Numbered from the stretch's first letter, positions 1 to 11,289 are shown. The stretch: 64,000 bases of DNA from Nemertoderma westbladi (GCA_032718475.1 JAUCBJ010008928.1:120760-184759); one strand, 5' to 3'. Notes: a model not told the origin generated them from the sequence alone. Program-made: numbers and translations.

Positions 1-391
1 TTAAAATCAGCTCTGATAAACAACTTGCATATCGAGTTTGTAAAGAATTCATAGGGATTGGCTGTTTATTTAGGGGTTAACATTCAAATTGATTACGAAG
101 AAGCAGTAGGGGTCATTAATGGTATGCTGAGACTCACTTACTTCATGGCTCGCTCTCATAGAATAGATTAACTAGTAGAGAAAAATGAAAAATAAGTGGT
201 TAAACATCTTATATTTTTTAAACAATATGGGGAAACAAGAATAAATAATTTACCGACAACATCAATATTAAATAATATAACAACAACGGATAAATAATTT
301 ACCATCAACATTAATAATAAATAATATAAGAACATCAACAATAACAAAAGATATAGTCAGAACAGTTTTTAATAAATAGAGACTGTTTATA
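1..391. other. No gene; AT-rich flank
   Basis: No credible coding frame is seen. Between about 240 and 350 the sequence holds an imperfect direct duplication (units sharing AAATAATTTACC and AAATAATATAA). A TTTATT at about 65-70 would be a polyadenylation signal on the minus strand for the frame that ends at 392, but at 320 bases distance this is only a possibility. Confidence 0.4.
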
Positions 392-2101
392 TTAATAGGG
401 TTGCTGGCCTCCGAGAATAACTGGTTTAACCCTTTTAGGGTCCGATACTATTAATGGTTGCGATAATTTTCTCTTTAATAGATTGTTGAGATAGCCTTTT
501 CTTGGGGGGTGAAATAGATTAAGGTGTGTTTGCTGCGGGAGAAATATGCCTTCTCTGAGAGAACGTTTTAGTAATTCGAAAAGGCGCGCGATGGTAAAGT
601 CGTTGGATAGGGTGATAGTGTTGGTATTTTTCGTATTGGTGAATATAATTTCTGTTGGTTTGTTCTCGATATGAATGTAAGGACTGAGATAGTAGTGAGA
701 GTTGGGTGGGTTGGTTATATTTATCGTGAGAAAATCGCTGCCCCTAATATTGAGACCGTTGGTGAACTGAAAAGTGGTATTCTCTTCGTCTTTCATTAAA
801 ATGGGCCAGATACCGACATATTTTTCGGATTTGAACTTATAGATAAAGGCTGCGATACTGCTATTTATGAGATAGCGCTGGTGATTGGGGATCGTAATCT
901 GCTTCGGTTTGAAAGCAAATTGTATAGCCATAGCCTTGAATCTGATTAGAGCCTCGCGCGCTTGAATCGTGTTAGCTATAGTAAAGGATTCGTTAAATTT
1001 TCTCTCGGTTATCTGTAAATCAATTTCTGAATCACTGATACAACTTTGTATCGATATTCGCTCGGAAATGTTGTCTTTGTATACGTTAAGTTCATCGTAG
1101 CAGACACATTCACTATCCTCGATGGTTGAATCGAACCATTTCAATTCGCCGACCTCGGTTGGTGTAAGAAGAATCATGCCCCTAGAAGAAACAATAGCCT
1201 TTCCATCGTCAACCTCGTAGCCATTGGTGATCGCTAAATTGCGCTCGTTCCGAATATTTGTAACAAACCCAAAAGTGCAATAGTCAAAAGCAACCCAATT
1301 GCCCGGTTTTAGGACAAGGTGAGTAGTAGGATTAATAAAAGGGCGACAGATGTTTACATATTGTTGAAATAAATTGGCGCAGGCGACGGAAAATGTGATC
1401 CATGAACTGTTTACCGTGTCTTCCAGCTTTATTAACTCGAGTGGTTTCACTGGGTTAATACTTCCATAGGTGCCAACTCTATAATTGAATCCAAAGTAAT
1501 AGGAGACTTTATCGGCGAAAAAGCATGTGAGCTCATTCAATTTCTCGCCGAAAGCGAGAACATCCTTATCGAAAAGTTTAAAGAAACGAGTCTCCTCTTC
1601 CTCGGTCGGAGTCGACGAGTTCCAGATGAGAAGAAGAATCGAGTTTGCGATACTATGAAAATCAAATAAGCGATCATCGGAGAAGAAGGAGGTTACGAGA
1701 GTGGTTAAACCCAGTAGACGATTTGCCACATCTTGGTTGATGTTTTCTCGAATAAAATCGACTATACTAGTTGGAATCGTAAACGTCTCGGGCGAAGTAG
1801 TTAGATTGAACGTTATTTTGTTGTCCCTTTTTAAAAGTTTGAAACCGTGGTTGGAGGAATGAAGTTTATTATCGTCGAGGGTTTGATATTGTCCATCGTG
1901 AAGTTCGTAGCAGGCACGGAAAATAAAGTGCGCGTAGTTTGCCGGAATCGGGATGGGTTGGTTTAAGGTTGTATTTATCGTTAACGGGAAGAGTTTGTTC
2001 GCCGAATCGAAATATAGACCAAACGAGTTGTCTTGTAGCATAAACTGATTTTCGTTGCAAACCAGATCGTTGCTTGAATAGCTGATTTCTGAATGTGCCA
2101 T
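392..2101 (-). CDS. Unrecognised intact 569-aa protein
   Basis: This is a 570-codon uninterrupted frame starting at an ATG (2101) with sequence MAHSEISY and ending QQPY. I do not recognise the family. Visible features are no signal peptide, no hydrophobic membrane segment, many Asn/Thr/Ile-rich beta-like stretches, an acidic middle (about residues 325-355, with ECVCYDEL) and a basic C-terminal tail (LLKRKL, then KRVKP) that could be a nuclear localisation signal or bind nucleic acid. The frame is far too long to be chance in such AT-rich DNA, and the length with no introns suggests a mobile-element, viral-derived or single-exon host gene. A viral structural protein or an accessory protein of a large DNA transposon are guesses with no motif support. 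A CRE/CCAAT cluster lies 150-250 bases upstream of the start. Confidence 0.6.
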   Translation of the reverse strand: MAHSEISYSSNDLVCNENQFMLQDNSFGLYFDSANKLFPLTINTTLNQPIPIPANYAHFIFRACYELHDGQYQTLDDNKLHSSNHGFKLLKRDNKITFNLTTSPETFTIPTSIVDFIRENINQDVANRLLGLTTLVTSFFSDDRLFDFHSIANSILLLIWNSSTPTEEEETRFFKLFDKDVLAFGEKLNELTCFFADKVSYYFGFNYRVGTYGSINPVKPLELIKLEDTVNSSWITFSVACANLFQQYVNICRPFINPTTHLVLKPGNWVAFDYCTFGFVTNIRNERNLAITNGYEVDDGKAIVSSRGMILLTPTEVGELKWFDSTIEDSECVCYDELNVYKDNISERISIQSCISDSEIDLQITERKFNESFTIANTIQAREALIRFKAMAIQFAFKPKQITIPNHQRYLINSSIAAFIYKFKSEKYVGIWPILMKDEENTTFQFTNGLNIRGSDFLTINITNPPNSHYYLSPYIHIENKPTEIIFTNTKNTNTITLSNDFTIARLFELLKRSLREGIFLPQQTHLNLFHPPRKGYLNNLLKRKLSQPLIVSDPKRVKPVILGGQQPY

Positions 2102-2245
2102 TGTGATTGTGTACCGGTAACTCGTTTAGGAAATAAAAATAAATAAATACTTTTACGAAAATAATTAAAACTTTTCAGGAAAACAAAGAGACAATGATTG
2201 GGAATGTGGTGAACGGGGGCTATTATAGAGGGGGCTAGAATGGGT

Positions 2246-2385
2246 TAGCCAATCGGGGAACAGGAGGGAGAAAAGACTGTATAATTAAACCAATCAGAGA
2301 GCAGCTTTGATGACGTCACATCAGGCGAGATAATGATTGCCCAATGTTATTCAATGGTAGGCAGAGTGGCGCCATTGAATAACGA
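2246..2385 (-). promoter_or_regulatory. Candidate promoter: CRE and CCAAT boxes
   Basis: Upstream of the 569-codon minus-strand frame there is a full palindromic cyclic-AMP response element TGACGTCA at 2311-2318, CCAAT boxes at about 2246 and 2289, another at about 2336, and a perfect 12-bp inverted repeat (GTTATTCAATGG at 2345-2356 with its complement at 2373-2384). CRE next to CCAAT boxes is a common vertebrate and invertebrate promoter arrangement. The assignment to the gene is by position only. Confidence 0.35.
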
Positions 2386-2686
2386 AGACAAAGGGGCCGC
2401 CGCGAGAGGAAAGATTATAAAGTTAACCATAAGGGATCTATAAACCATAGAGCTAAAAATAGACATTATGTCATAGTGATCTCATTGGTAATATAAAACT
2501 AATTAATCTAAAAATAGAAATCAATGTATAAAATAAAAGTAATACAATTAATTAATTTAAAATAAAGTACAAATGAATAAATAAAGTAAAATAGAATACA
2601 ATTAATTAATTAAAATTAAATATAAATAAATAGGTATTAATGAATAAAAGAGCTGCGGTGTCACTTATGACACCCTCTTGAGCCGG

Positions 2687-2972
2687 CTCTGTGACAGTTA
2701 GACATCACTGATGACCCATTGTGTGTCAGGGCGCTAATCAGTCTGATTAATTAGGATAATCAATTAAACCCTAATTAGGAGTCATATGACACCTGTTAGG
2801 GTTTAATTGTACTAATTAATTGATGACATCTGTCAATTAGGGTCTAATTAGCCTAATTGGGAGGTGTCACCCAGACATTCTGGCGCCAATGACACCCAAT
2901 GACACCCATAGGGTGATAATTGGGTGTCATATGACACCCAATGGGTGTCAGTTAGGTCTAACTGTCACAGAG
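2687..2972. mobile_element. Small inverted-repeat element flanked by CCGG
   Basis: The ends are a near-perfect inverted repeat beginning CTCTGTGACAGTTAGAC. The element is 286 bp and is bordered on both sides by CCGG (2683-2686 and 2973-2976), which reads as a 4-bp target duplication. The flanking inverted match extends a few bases further (CTTG...CAAG), so the exact border is uncertain. The interior is full of short inverted copies of GTGTCAT/ATGACAC and of TAATTAGGG-type motifs, so the whole unit could fold. No coding sequence; a non-autonomous DNA transposon is the likely nature. Confidence 0.5.
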
Positions 2973-2976
2973 CCGG

Positions 2977-3872
2977 CCAAGACCCTACTACTCCCATAGT
3001 ATTATAAAATATTGTTTGAAAGGAAACTGAAAGTAAAGGGGGTACAACGGATTAGCTACCCGCCCTGATACGATTAGTTAGTCCAGAGCAACGCTATAGA
3101 AAGCAGTGACAAGATGCTTGCGATTTTTGGACAAAGAATTAGCGGTTATTTACAGCTGCATGAATTTAGTAGCTAGTTAGAGCTACGTGAATCAAATAAC
3201 TTTCGTTGATTGATATTTGTTAATGAAAAATTAACGGACGTTGAACCTATGTGAGTTCGACAAGTTGGATTAAATAAGATGAAATAGTTTGATGCATGGA
3301 TATAATTAACCAGGCAATTGTTTGTGTGGAAATTAATTTGTGTTTGAGTCGATGGAAATTCATTTCTGGAAAATATTTGCGGATATAGGACAAAAACTAA
3401 ATAACACATTGACTATTTGGCGACTAGAGTTTACAATGTGTAAACAGCTGACAAATTGAATAAAGGGATTGAACATGACATAGAAATTGGATGGACCGGA
3501 TGACTGTTTGTAAATACAGCTGGTGTATCTGTAACAATAAGTTAACGGCTTATTGCTATAGCAATGCCTAAATAATAGAATGATACAGAAACACAATGAC
3601 TAACAGATGAATAGTATGACTCAATAAATTTGAGAGGACGGAATATAACTTGTAACCAAGGACATATAATATATTGAATTATCTGGAATATTACTTGATT
3701 AGAATAAACTTTATTGTTTATATTTAGGCCCTAGGATAGATTATTATTTAGCTATATTATATTATATTAGGAATTAACTTGCATTATTTATTATATTTAC
3801 AGCGCGACCCTATTTAGTGGTCAGATTTGCAAGTGACTTATTGAGCCATTATAGTGGCATTATTGGATCACA
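2977..3872. other. No gene seen; AT-rich spacer
   Basis: Only short frames without recognisable features occur here. The segment directly precedes the broken exonuclease/zinc-knuckle gene and may contain its promoter or a terminal repeat, but no second copy is present in the window with which to recognise one. Confidence 0.3.
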
Positions 3873-6392
3873 ATGGGAGATATACCAAAGACAATAACTA
3901 CTGTGAAGCAAGGAGAAGTCGCATCCTTACAGAGGAAGTATTGGGAAGCGCATAGAGCCACAGTTACTACGACCTACGGGATGCAGGAGTTAAAGAAGTT
4001 GGTTAAAACGAAGTTTCATGATCACACTAAGCGGTTACGAAAGGAAACAGTTAAGAATCCGACAGGTAAAAACAGTGGGTTTCTTTTAAGAAACGAGTAA
4101 AGGAAACAGGAATCGTGCTTATGGACACGGAAGGAGATGTGGGGCAGACGAGGTACCTACATATCTCAAACATAGAAGGCGATGTCTATGTTTTCGACGT
4201 CATGCAGGATGGACAGGACGACGAGACGAAGGAGATCGATAGGTTATAGGTTACCCGAGGAGGTACGGCACCTATTGCTCGATAAGACAAACATCTTATA
4301 TGGTTCAGACATAACAAAGGATATACGTGAAACGATAAGCGGCTACCAAGGGGCAACGTTGGATTGACAGGTGCTTTGTCTAGCATCTATGGAGTCGCAA
4401 GGAATGCTGCAGAGAGCAGGGATGATCGCACATGATCAACGAACATCAACGGGTAATATTGCAGTGATATTGGGACAACACGATCACAAACCGATCCCAT
4501 GGAGCAAGTACAAGAAACGATATCCTAACACAACTTTAACAGAGGAGGACTTTGTTAACAAACGACCAAAACCATGGAACAAATGACGCTGGCAACAGGG
4601 AGTGTTGACAGATATAAAGAAGGAATACATTATCCAGGAGGATATGACGCTGATGTCATTTCTCTGTCTATTTATGGCATATATTATCGGGGAGCATCCG
4701 GATAAATTCAAGAAAGGACAGAAGGATTCTTTGTCGATGAGGGACGCCGTTATAGTGGCGACGCGACCTTTATGGGGTACGGGAAGTGGGAACGTTATAT
4801 CCTACGAAGCGAATGAGTTACACTTCGACGAGTTGACGACTCAGGAGTTGAAGAATCCCACCAACAGGGAAGTGGTATGCCTCAGCTACGTGACGAGGAG
4901 CATGGGTACGTCGAGCGTACGATAGGAGATGACGTTAGAGGATTTCGAGATCATGGATAGCGATAAGGACAAACTGAGGCAACGGAAATTACCAATTATG
5001 ACAAAGCAACAACGGTACAGACATAACAAACGACAGGTGAAAGGAACGGTCGAGAGGCCAGAAGTTGGACGACCACCGGAGGTCAGTCCGTTAAGGGAAA
5101 TAATGAGGAGGAAGCGGATGTATACGGAATACGAGGTAACGCGCCAACCGGCGGAGGTTAACCCGAGACGGGTAGCGGTATCGGAATGTTTACGAGGAAT
5201 CAGATATGAGGCAATGCGGGAATCATCCGAACGGATCCAAAGGGACGACGAATCGACAACACGAACAAGCAAAGTAGAGAATCCAACGAGTTACAAGGGA
5301 CCCAAAGAGGACGGTTACGAAACGGAATATGATACTGATGAGTATCGGTTATTGGTCTGGAGTAGGGAAATAAGTCCTGAAACAGCGCGGGTACAGGATC
5401 AGTCAGCGACGATGAGGAGAGGCATCAGTAAGAAAGTGCCTGAACGCAGAGTCATATTAGGACCGACGAAGTAACAAGGGCGCATGCTACCGGACGGAAC
5501 ACGGGATCGGGGTAAAGGAATCGCCGTGCGACAGGTATTGCATAGCAACGAACCAGAAGGAGTTTCGGTTTACTTCAGAGACGAGCTAGAGGAGATGCAT
5601 AGCAAGTACGACCTATAGCAATTCAGGGAAGCTCAGTTACGGGAAAGATGCAATATGTTGGAACAGACAGTGTTGAAGCAAATACGGAGTGGCAAGGAAT
5701 ATGATAGAGAGCAATGTCTATGCGACACATTATTGCGACATGACGAGTCAAAAGCGGCTCTATTAGTAGCCCAAGGCCAGCAGGAGGAAATTATAACACA
5801 ACCTCAAATGGTCAGATTAACGAAACCAGAGAAAAGGGATTATCGTATGGAGCAACGGTTCACAAATCCATTGTATGGATTTTGTGGCAGCTTACACCAT
5901 ATCAAGTCGAAATGTTTGGCGAAAGAAATCGGAGTTACAAAGTGAACCTATTGTGGACGAGTGGATCACTTGCTAGCGGCGTGCAGGAACATGAACACAC
6001 GGTGTAAAGCGTGTGGCTTCAGAGGACATGGGGCACCGGAGTGCCACGAGCGTAATTCGGATCAATGGTTGATGAGATTCGAATCGTATGCCGCGGGCGG
6101 CAAACTTGCCTACCGAAGGAATAATCGAAACGGTATTCACTTGGGTTTCTACTACTTTACCAATGAGCAGGAGCGTCACATGACGAGATATGGAACGAAC
6201 TTTACTTATTAGGATTTAATTTCAGTATCATCGAGGATTAGCCCAGAGAGGATCCAAAGCGAAATATCATCAGTGGGAACGACGCAGTTGGATGAGTTCG
6301 GGCAGTGGCTAATGACGAACATATCACCAATGTATCTTCAACAACGAAGAAAACAGGATGAGGATTTGAAAGAAATACCTACGAAGCGTTAG
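3873..6392 (+). pseudogene. Broken gene: exonuclease-like region plus zinc knuckles
   Basis: Translation from an ATG at 3873 in good context (CAATGG) runs to a frame change near 4070, a second near 4235, and from there one frame stays open to 6392 except for seven stop codons (4365, 4584, 4923, 5472, 5616, 5943, 6210). The segment at about 4097-4340 resembles a DEDD-type 3'-5' exonuclease: MDTEGD (motif I, D and E), then a strand with YVFDVM, then LYGSDITKDI (motif II-like). A long charged Arg/Glu-rich middle follows. At 5870-6050 there are three Cys/His clusters of zinc-knuckle type, for example CKACGFRGHGAPEC. The final part contains a conserved-looking FESYAAGGKL stretch. Knuckles suggest an RNA- or DNA-binding product, possibly from a retroelement; no polymerase is attached. 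The exonuclease match is by eye and moderate. The product is dead unless stops are read through. Confidence 0.45.
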
Positions 6393-7659
6393 AAACATTA
6401 TTGAATGGAGAGTTATGGATTTATATGGATTTATAACAGACTTTCATAAAGTGTTCCTTTTATAGTGAACAACAACAGAGAGATTATTTTTGTATTAAAG
6501 AGATCCTATATAGTGATCACATACATATATTCAGACATTATATAGACTTTATTATTCTAACCGAACTTTGATTTATAGGTTCTTTACATGTTAATCGAAG
6601 GACTATAATTTCGAGAAATATTATTTGGTTATTAATTTGTTTATTTCTTTATAGAAGAGCTATATGATGAGAATTAATCACTGTTATTTTTCTAGCAACT
6701 AATAATTTTTCTCATTTCAACGGGAACACAATGTAAGTAATAAAGTGTAAGTATGAAAGCGAGAACAATGCCCGATAAGTGAGGTAAAGTCATCAGGGGG
6801 AGCCTAAACACTTGTAGCAGGAGTGTTACAGCTAGTTCAAGGTGAGTGAATTTAGTTCGCAGGATTAGGCTAAAATGGGGATTGATTGAAAAGACGTATA
6901 CCATATATTTTGAGTGTAGGAATATGATATACGTCATTTCAATATTGCATATTATTGCATACGGGGGAGTTCCGAAAGTGAGGTAATTAATCATAAGAGT
7001 GAAAGAACTAACCAAAAGGGTGATGACTGAGGATAATATAAGTGAAAGGGAAGTAGTGTGATATGAGGCAACAATTAGCTAACAAGGGTGTGTACGAAGG
7101 ACATGGTGTGACACGAGCAAACAATGAACCAATGTGGAGTGCAAGTAGTAAAATTGGCAATATACGATTCAACGGCTTTGCATCTGTAAAGGGACCCATT
7201 GTATAAGGGTATAACAATTTGTAGAGTAGGTGATAACAACAACTCTTGGTACCATGTAGGGGGAAGGGACTATGCCCTCATGGCCCTTTTAGTGGGAGTC
7301 AATGTGCGAATAGAAGTCGAACAGCTTACTGGTATGTGCTTATTGAGTTTCGATTATGATATATAAGCTATGATTTAGATGCAATTTATTATTCCATCTT
7401 GTGTTAGCGTAAGTTTACCGGTTGAGATCGCACATCGTCTCTCACTGTATGTGAAGATGATACTAACGGTGATAGAGTAAGAACAACATTATATTATACA
7501 TTAAACTTCTTCAACGCACTATCCTATCTTTTGACCTACCCGGGAGAGAGACCAAACCCTCGACTGGCTAGTATCCGTGCTAGTATGACGGCAGGATCCC
7601 TGGTTCTGCTTCTGGGCAGGAACGACACAACACATCGAGAGAGCCCGGGCCGGTAGACT
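6393..7659. other. Spacer upstream of BEL/Pao gag; no gene
   Basis: No supported coding frame. This stretch should contain the 5' LTR and primer-binding site of the gag relic that begins at 7660, but the 3' end of that element is not in the window, so the LTR cannot be delimited by comparison. The tract at 7540-7650 is GC-richer than its surroundings and may be the gag leader. Confidence 0.3.
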
Positions 7660-10050
7660 ATGCAGCTAGCTGAGAGAAGATACTCTCACAGTGAGAGACG
7701 ATCGCTGAGTAGCGGGCTCAGCGAAGATCGGCAACGAGGAATTCAAGACGTCAATCGACGACGAGACGAATGTGGACGGTCGACAACACGATACAGCGTT
7801 CGAAGGACGAGCGAAGCGAGGACTCTAAAGATGAGTGAAGTAAGTAAGACGATGTCTCTTGTCTCGGAGGATGGGAGAATCGACACGGGGCAACAGATAC
7901 CGGGGTATCTGTCGTCCCGTGTCGATTCTGCAACCCGGAAGTCTAGTTGTTGGAGCGGCCGGAGAGGTGTCTGGTGAGGACTTAATCAGACTAATTGAGA
8001 CTCCAGCAGTACAGATTGGGGCAGTCAGTAGCGCAGAGGAGGCAGAGATCTGGGACTCGGAGGGCAGATCCTACCCAGCGGTGGGAAGGAGAACCCTATT
8101 CCCGGAAACCCCAACTGAGCCCCTTTTAGTGGGAATAAGAAGGACGACGATGTCTTTGGGAGGAGCAGAGCCATGATCGACGACGAGTGGATCATCGATG
8201 TGTCGACCACGAGCTCATTCGACGATCGTGCCCACCCCAGACTGGGTGAGGAGAGATTACAACGAGAGGGAAATCGAGATGGGTCTAGATCAGGAGGTTA
8301 ACGAGCTTCTCAGGAGAAAAGGAACATTCACCACAGGACAGATAAGTACTGTACTTGGAAAGATCAATAATTACTTGTACCAGTTGGAAAAACTCGGTAA
8401 GATTTTAAAAGAGAACGGAGAATGGGAGCTCTTAAAGTAGCTGATGATGTGAACCAATGTTATCATAAAGAACCACAAATGAGAACAGAACAACAACAGA
8501 ATTACCCAGTGATAGAGCAACCAATACATAGAAATAATGAGGAATGTGATATGAATAGACAGCTAGATCAATGGCCAGAAAGCAGCCACGTAGAGGAACC
8601 GCGACCAACGGCAATAGTTAGGAACAGCACACCGATTCCGAAGCAACCGGAAATGGACCAGAATATTACGGGCGCCGGAAGTATTAAATTTCCGTTGTTA
8701 GGAGAGTGGAGAACGGACGAGAATCCACGGGGGGAGCAACCACCTCGGGATAGATATCGGGAAACACAACCAGCCAATATAACGAGACAAAATGAAACGA
8801 CAACAGAGGCAGTGTTGGGACATATGGCAACGTTGGCCGAAGCATTAAAGACACGATTTGAACTACCAGAAGTAAAACCTTTTGAGTTCACTGGATAATA
8901 CCCTGAAGAATTTATCCAATTCAAACAACTATTTATGATGGAAGTGTACAATAAAAACATCTCGGATCAACAAAAAATGAGATACCTATTAGCGTATACA
9001 GCATCAACCGCACACAAAGTAGCAAAGCAATACGTGGGATTAACAAACGGTTTGACATAAGCTTGGAAAGCATTAGAACGGAGGTCTGGAAATCCAGGTA
9101 AAATACTTCAAGCGACAGTGAATAAATTAGTCAAGAACGGGAAAATCGTAACAGTGCTGGAAATACGGACATTCACAGAGAGAGTTAATAAGGCATTAAT
9201 CTCTCTAGATGAGTTAGGAATGACACACGAATTAAACGCAACACATAACATGAGAGCATTAGTGGACTTACTACCACAGTACATGGGAAACTCATGGAGA
9301 AAGGAGGTGGCCAATATTAGATCGAGCAGAGGACGAGAACCACAACTCAGAGAATTAGGAGGATTTCTATCTGATCATGTGGAAATAATCTACAATCCAG
9401 TTTATGGAGAAGAATTACTACCGAGTAATATTAAAGTAAAAGAGGTCAAGAAGAAGGAGAAGGAGGAGAGTAATGATAAGAAACAGGACTACAAGAAAAT
9501 GTTCGACTCAGCAAGCGGGTCAGCCATACATAGTGTGTTGAGCGAAAGGTCACCAGCGAGACCATGGGAAAATGTCGTGAGATTCACGGAACCCGTAGAG
9601 AAAAACAATCGCAGTGCAAACGTCAGAGAAACACCAACAAGAGTGTGCAATCTACAAGCGAGATGTTATCTACAACCGAGGACAGACAACCATAGTCTAA
9701 AGGATTGTATTATGTGGAAGGGATTCCTAGCCAGTGGACAGTGGGAATACATTAGGTTAAAAGGGTTATGTAGTTGGTGTTTAAAGCATGGACATATTTC
9801 GAAAAGTTGTCGAGAAAGAAGGACCAAGGTAGACGATAGAAGTCGGGACTACCGGGGAAGGGAGACAAACCGCAGCAGGAGTGTGGAAGGCCACAGGGGC
9901 CAGGCATGGAGTAACAAGCGAGATTACAACCATGACAAACGGGGTCGTAACCAATATCGAGAACCACAAGGAAATGAGTATTATTATCAAAGCCAGTCGA
10001 GTAACGGGTGTCGGGTACAATCACCGATAGGAAATTATCAAAAATTATAA
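7660..10050 (+). pseudogene. BEL/Pao retrotransposon gag, broken (copy 1)
   Basis: Gag encapsidates retrotransposon RNA. From an ATG at 7660 the frame is Ser/Arg-rich, changes frame near 7975, carries a winged-helix-like segment (8198-8440), changes frame again near 8430, then runs through stops at 8896 and 9058 to 10050. The segment 8780-9440 has the pattern of the BEL/Pao gag domain DUF1759 (PFEFTG, then YPEEFIQFKQLF, MRYLLAYT and a C-terminal LLPQYMGNSWRKE). The end holds the typical BEL/Pao knuckles: CYLQ...HSLKDC and CSWCLKHGHISKSC. No protease, RT or integrase follows; after 10050 the sequence changes to minisatellite and AT-rich DNA, so the element is truncated on its 3' side. Two frameshifts and three stops mean it is dead. 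It is a different family from the two copies downstream. Confidence 0.75.
8198..8440 (+). pseudogene. Z-alpha-like winged-helix segment in gag N-terminal region
   Basis: An 80-codon stretch in the second frame of the gag relic. Its last 50 residues read as a compact winged helix: helix (DQEVNELLRRKG), short strand and helix (TFTTGQISTVLG), recognition-type helix (KINNYLYQLEKLGKI), then a wing (LKENGEWELL). The recognition helix lines up without gaps with that of Z-alpha domains of ADAR1/ZBP1, including the Asn and Tyr that contact left-handed DNA/RNA, and a Trp follows in the wing. The proline pair usually preceding that Trp is absent and the turn before the helix is about three residues short. 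A generic winged helix is the main alternative. The frame ends 19 bases inside the start of the DUF1759 frame, so one indel would join them. Confidence 0.4.
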
Positions 10051-10092
10051 AAGAAACATTTTCAGAGTCAAATTTTGTTTGTTTTTCGTTTA

Positions 10093-10245
10093 ATTGGGGG
10101 CTGCCGCACCCAAACCCCCGCTTCTTTTGTTGGGGGCTACCGCCCGCGCCCCCAAACCCCTACTTCTTTTCTTGGGGGCTGCTGCCCCCAAACCCCCGCT
10201 TCTTTTCTTGGGGGCTGCCGCCCCCAAACCCCAGCATTTCCCTGT
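10093..10245. repeat. Minisatellite of GGGGGC hairpin units
   Basis: Four tandem units of about 35-38 bp, each holding TTGGGGGCTGCCGCCCCCAA (arms GGGGGC and GCCCCC around a TGCC-type loop) followed by ACCCC and a CTTCTTTTCT spacer. Every unit can form its own GC-rich hairpin. The long frames read across it are by-products of the repeat. Confidence 0.8.
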
Positions 10246-10263
10246 GTGCCCGTGGTGAAAGAC

Positions 10264-11289
10264 CGTTTTGAAATAATCAATTCATGTTTGTATCATCAGA
10301 TAATAAATTGACTAAGCCTAAAGTGGGAGCTGTATTGAATGTTAACCAAATTAATATATAAATTACTACACAATATTATATAATTCAACAAAATCCTATT
10401 AAAAATATTGCAAGTAACCAGGATATTTAATTAATTTATAAATATGTAATGCTGAACACAGAATAAAGGTTGATTTTTGTCGATTTTACCCTGGAGAGGT
10501 ATAATTTTGATTGCAACAATAATATTCATCCCCATCTGCTACAATTTGAAGAAGACTATTACATAATAATACCTATAATTAAAACAATTAATTATTATAA
10601 TTATATAGTTAATAAAAACAGTATATCATTCGGGGGATGGAATTTATAGGTCATCTAATTAATTGTTTAAAGATTAGCAAACAATACAATGTAATTGCAT
10701 TGATAAAACCCATAAATAAAACTTGGATATAAAATGTAAAATCGAGATGCAAAAGATCACTTTCTGAGCTACGAAAGGAAAATTGGATACAACTTGTCTA
10801 GATACAAGCGGTCCGTTTACCTTACAAAATGAAAAATTCGAAGGTGCGAAGTTAAGAACAGTCGGGGGGGGGGGAAGTATCGGGGGGGGGGGAAGTGTCC
10901 TACTTGAGCGGGGGGGAACTGTCCGGGGGGGGGGGGAGTGTCTGGGGGGAAGTGTCCGAACACCACTATAAATGTTGTATTACTTACTATCTCAGGTGAC
11001 AGAAAATATAATGACATAAATACTATATCCAATCCATGGCATGGCTGTTGTAATACAGTAATAGTTTATTCCGCAATATATTTGTATGGTTATTTTTTAA
11101 TTGAATTTTTGCAAAGTAGTATAATTAATGTTCTTAAAAATAATATTATTATTTTATACCCCTATGTAACCTAGGAAATTATCTACATTTTTTCGCTGCA
11201 GCTTTAAGAGTGTACATTGATTTAATATTATTTCAATACCCATATTACTACATCGGCATACTATATGCGTTGGCATTGTATCACACATC
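10264..11289. other. AT-rich non-coding DNA with a G-tract cluster
   Basis: No gene is supported. The only structured part is 10863-10960, described separately. Several TATA-rich inverted stretches are present around 10330-10640 without clear borders. Confidence 0.35.
10863..10960 (+). repeat. Clustered G-tracts (G-quadruplex-capable)
   Basis: Five runs of 6 to 14 G separated by 8-20 bases, with a recurring GGGGAAGTGTCC-like spacer, indicating an imperfect G-rich minisatellite of about 20 bp. Four or more G-runs in under 100 bp satisfy the usual quadruplex pattern on the plus strand. Confidence 0.6.
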
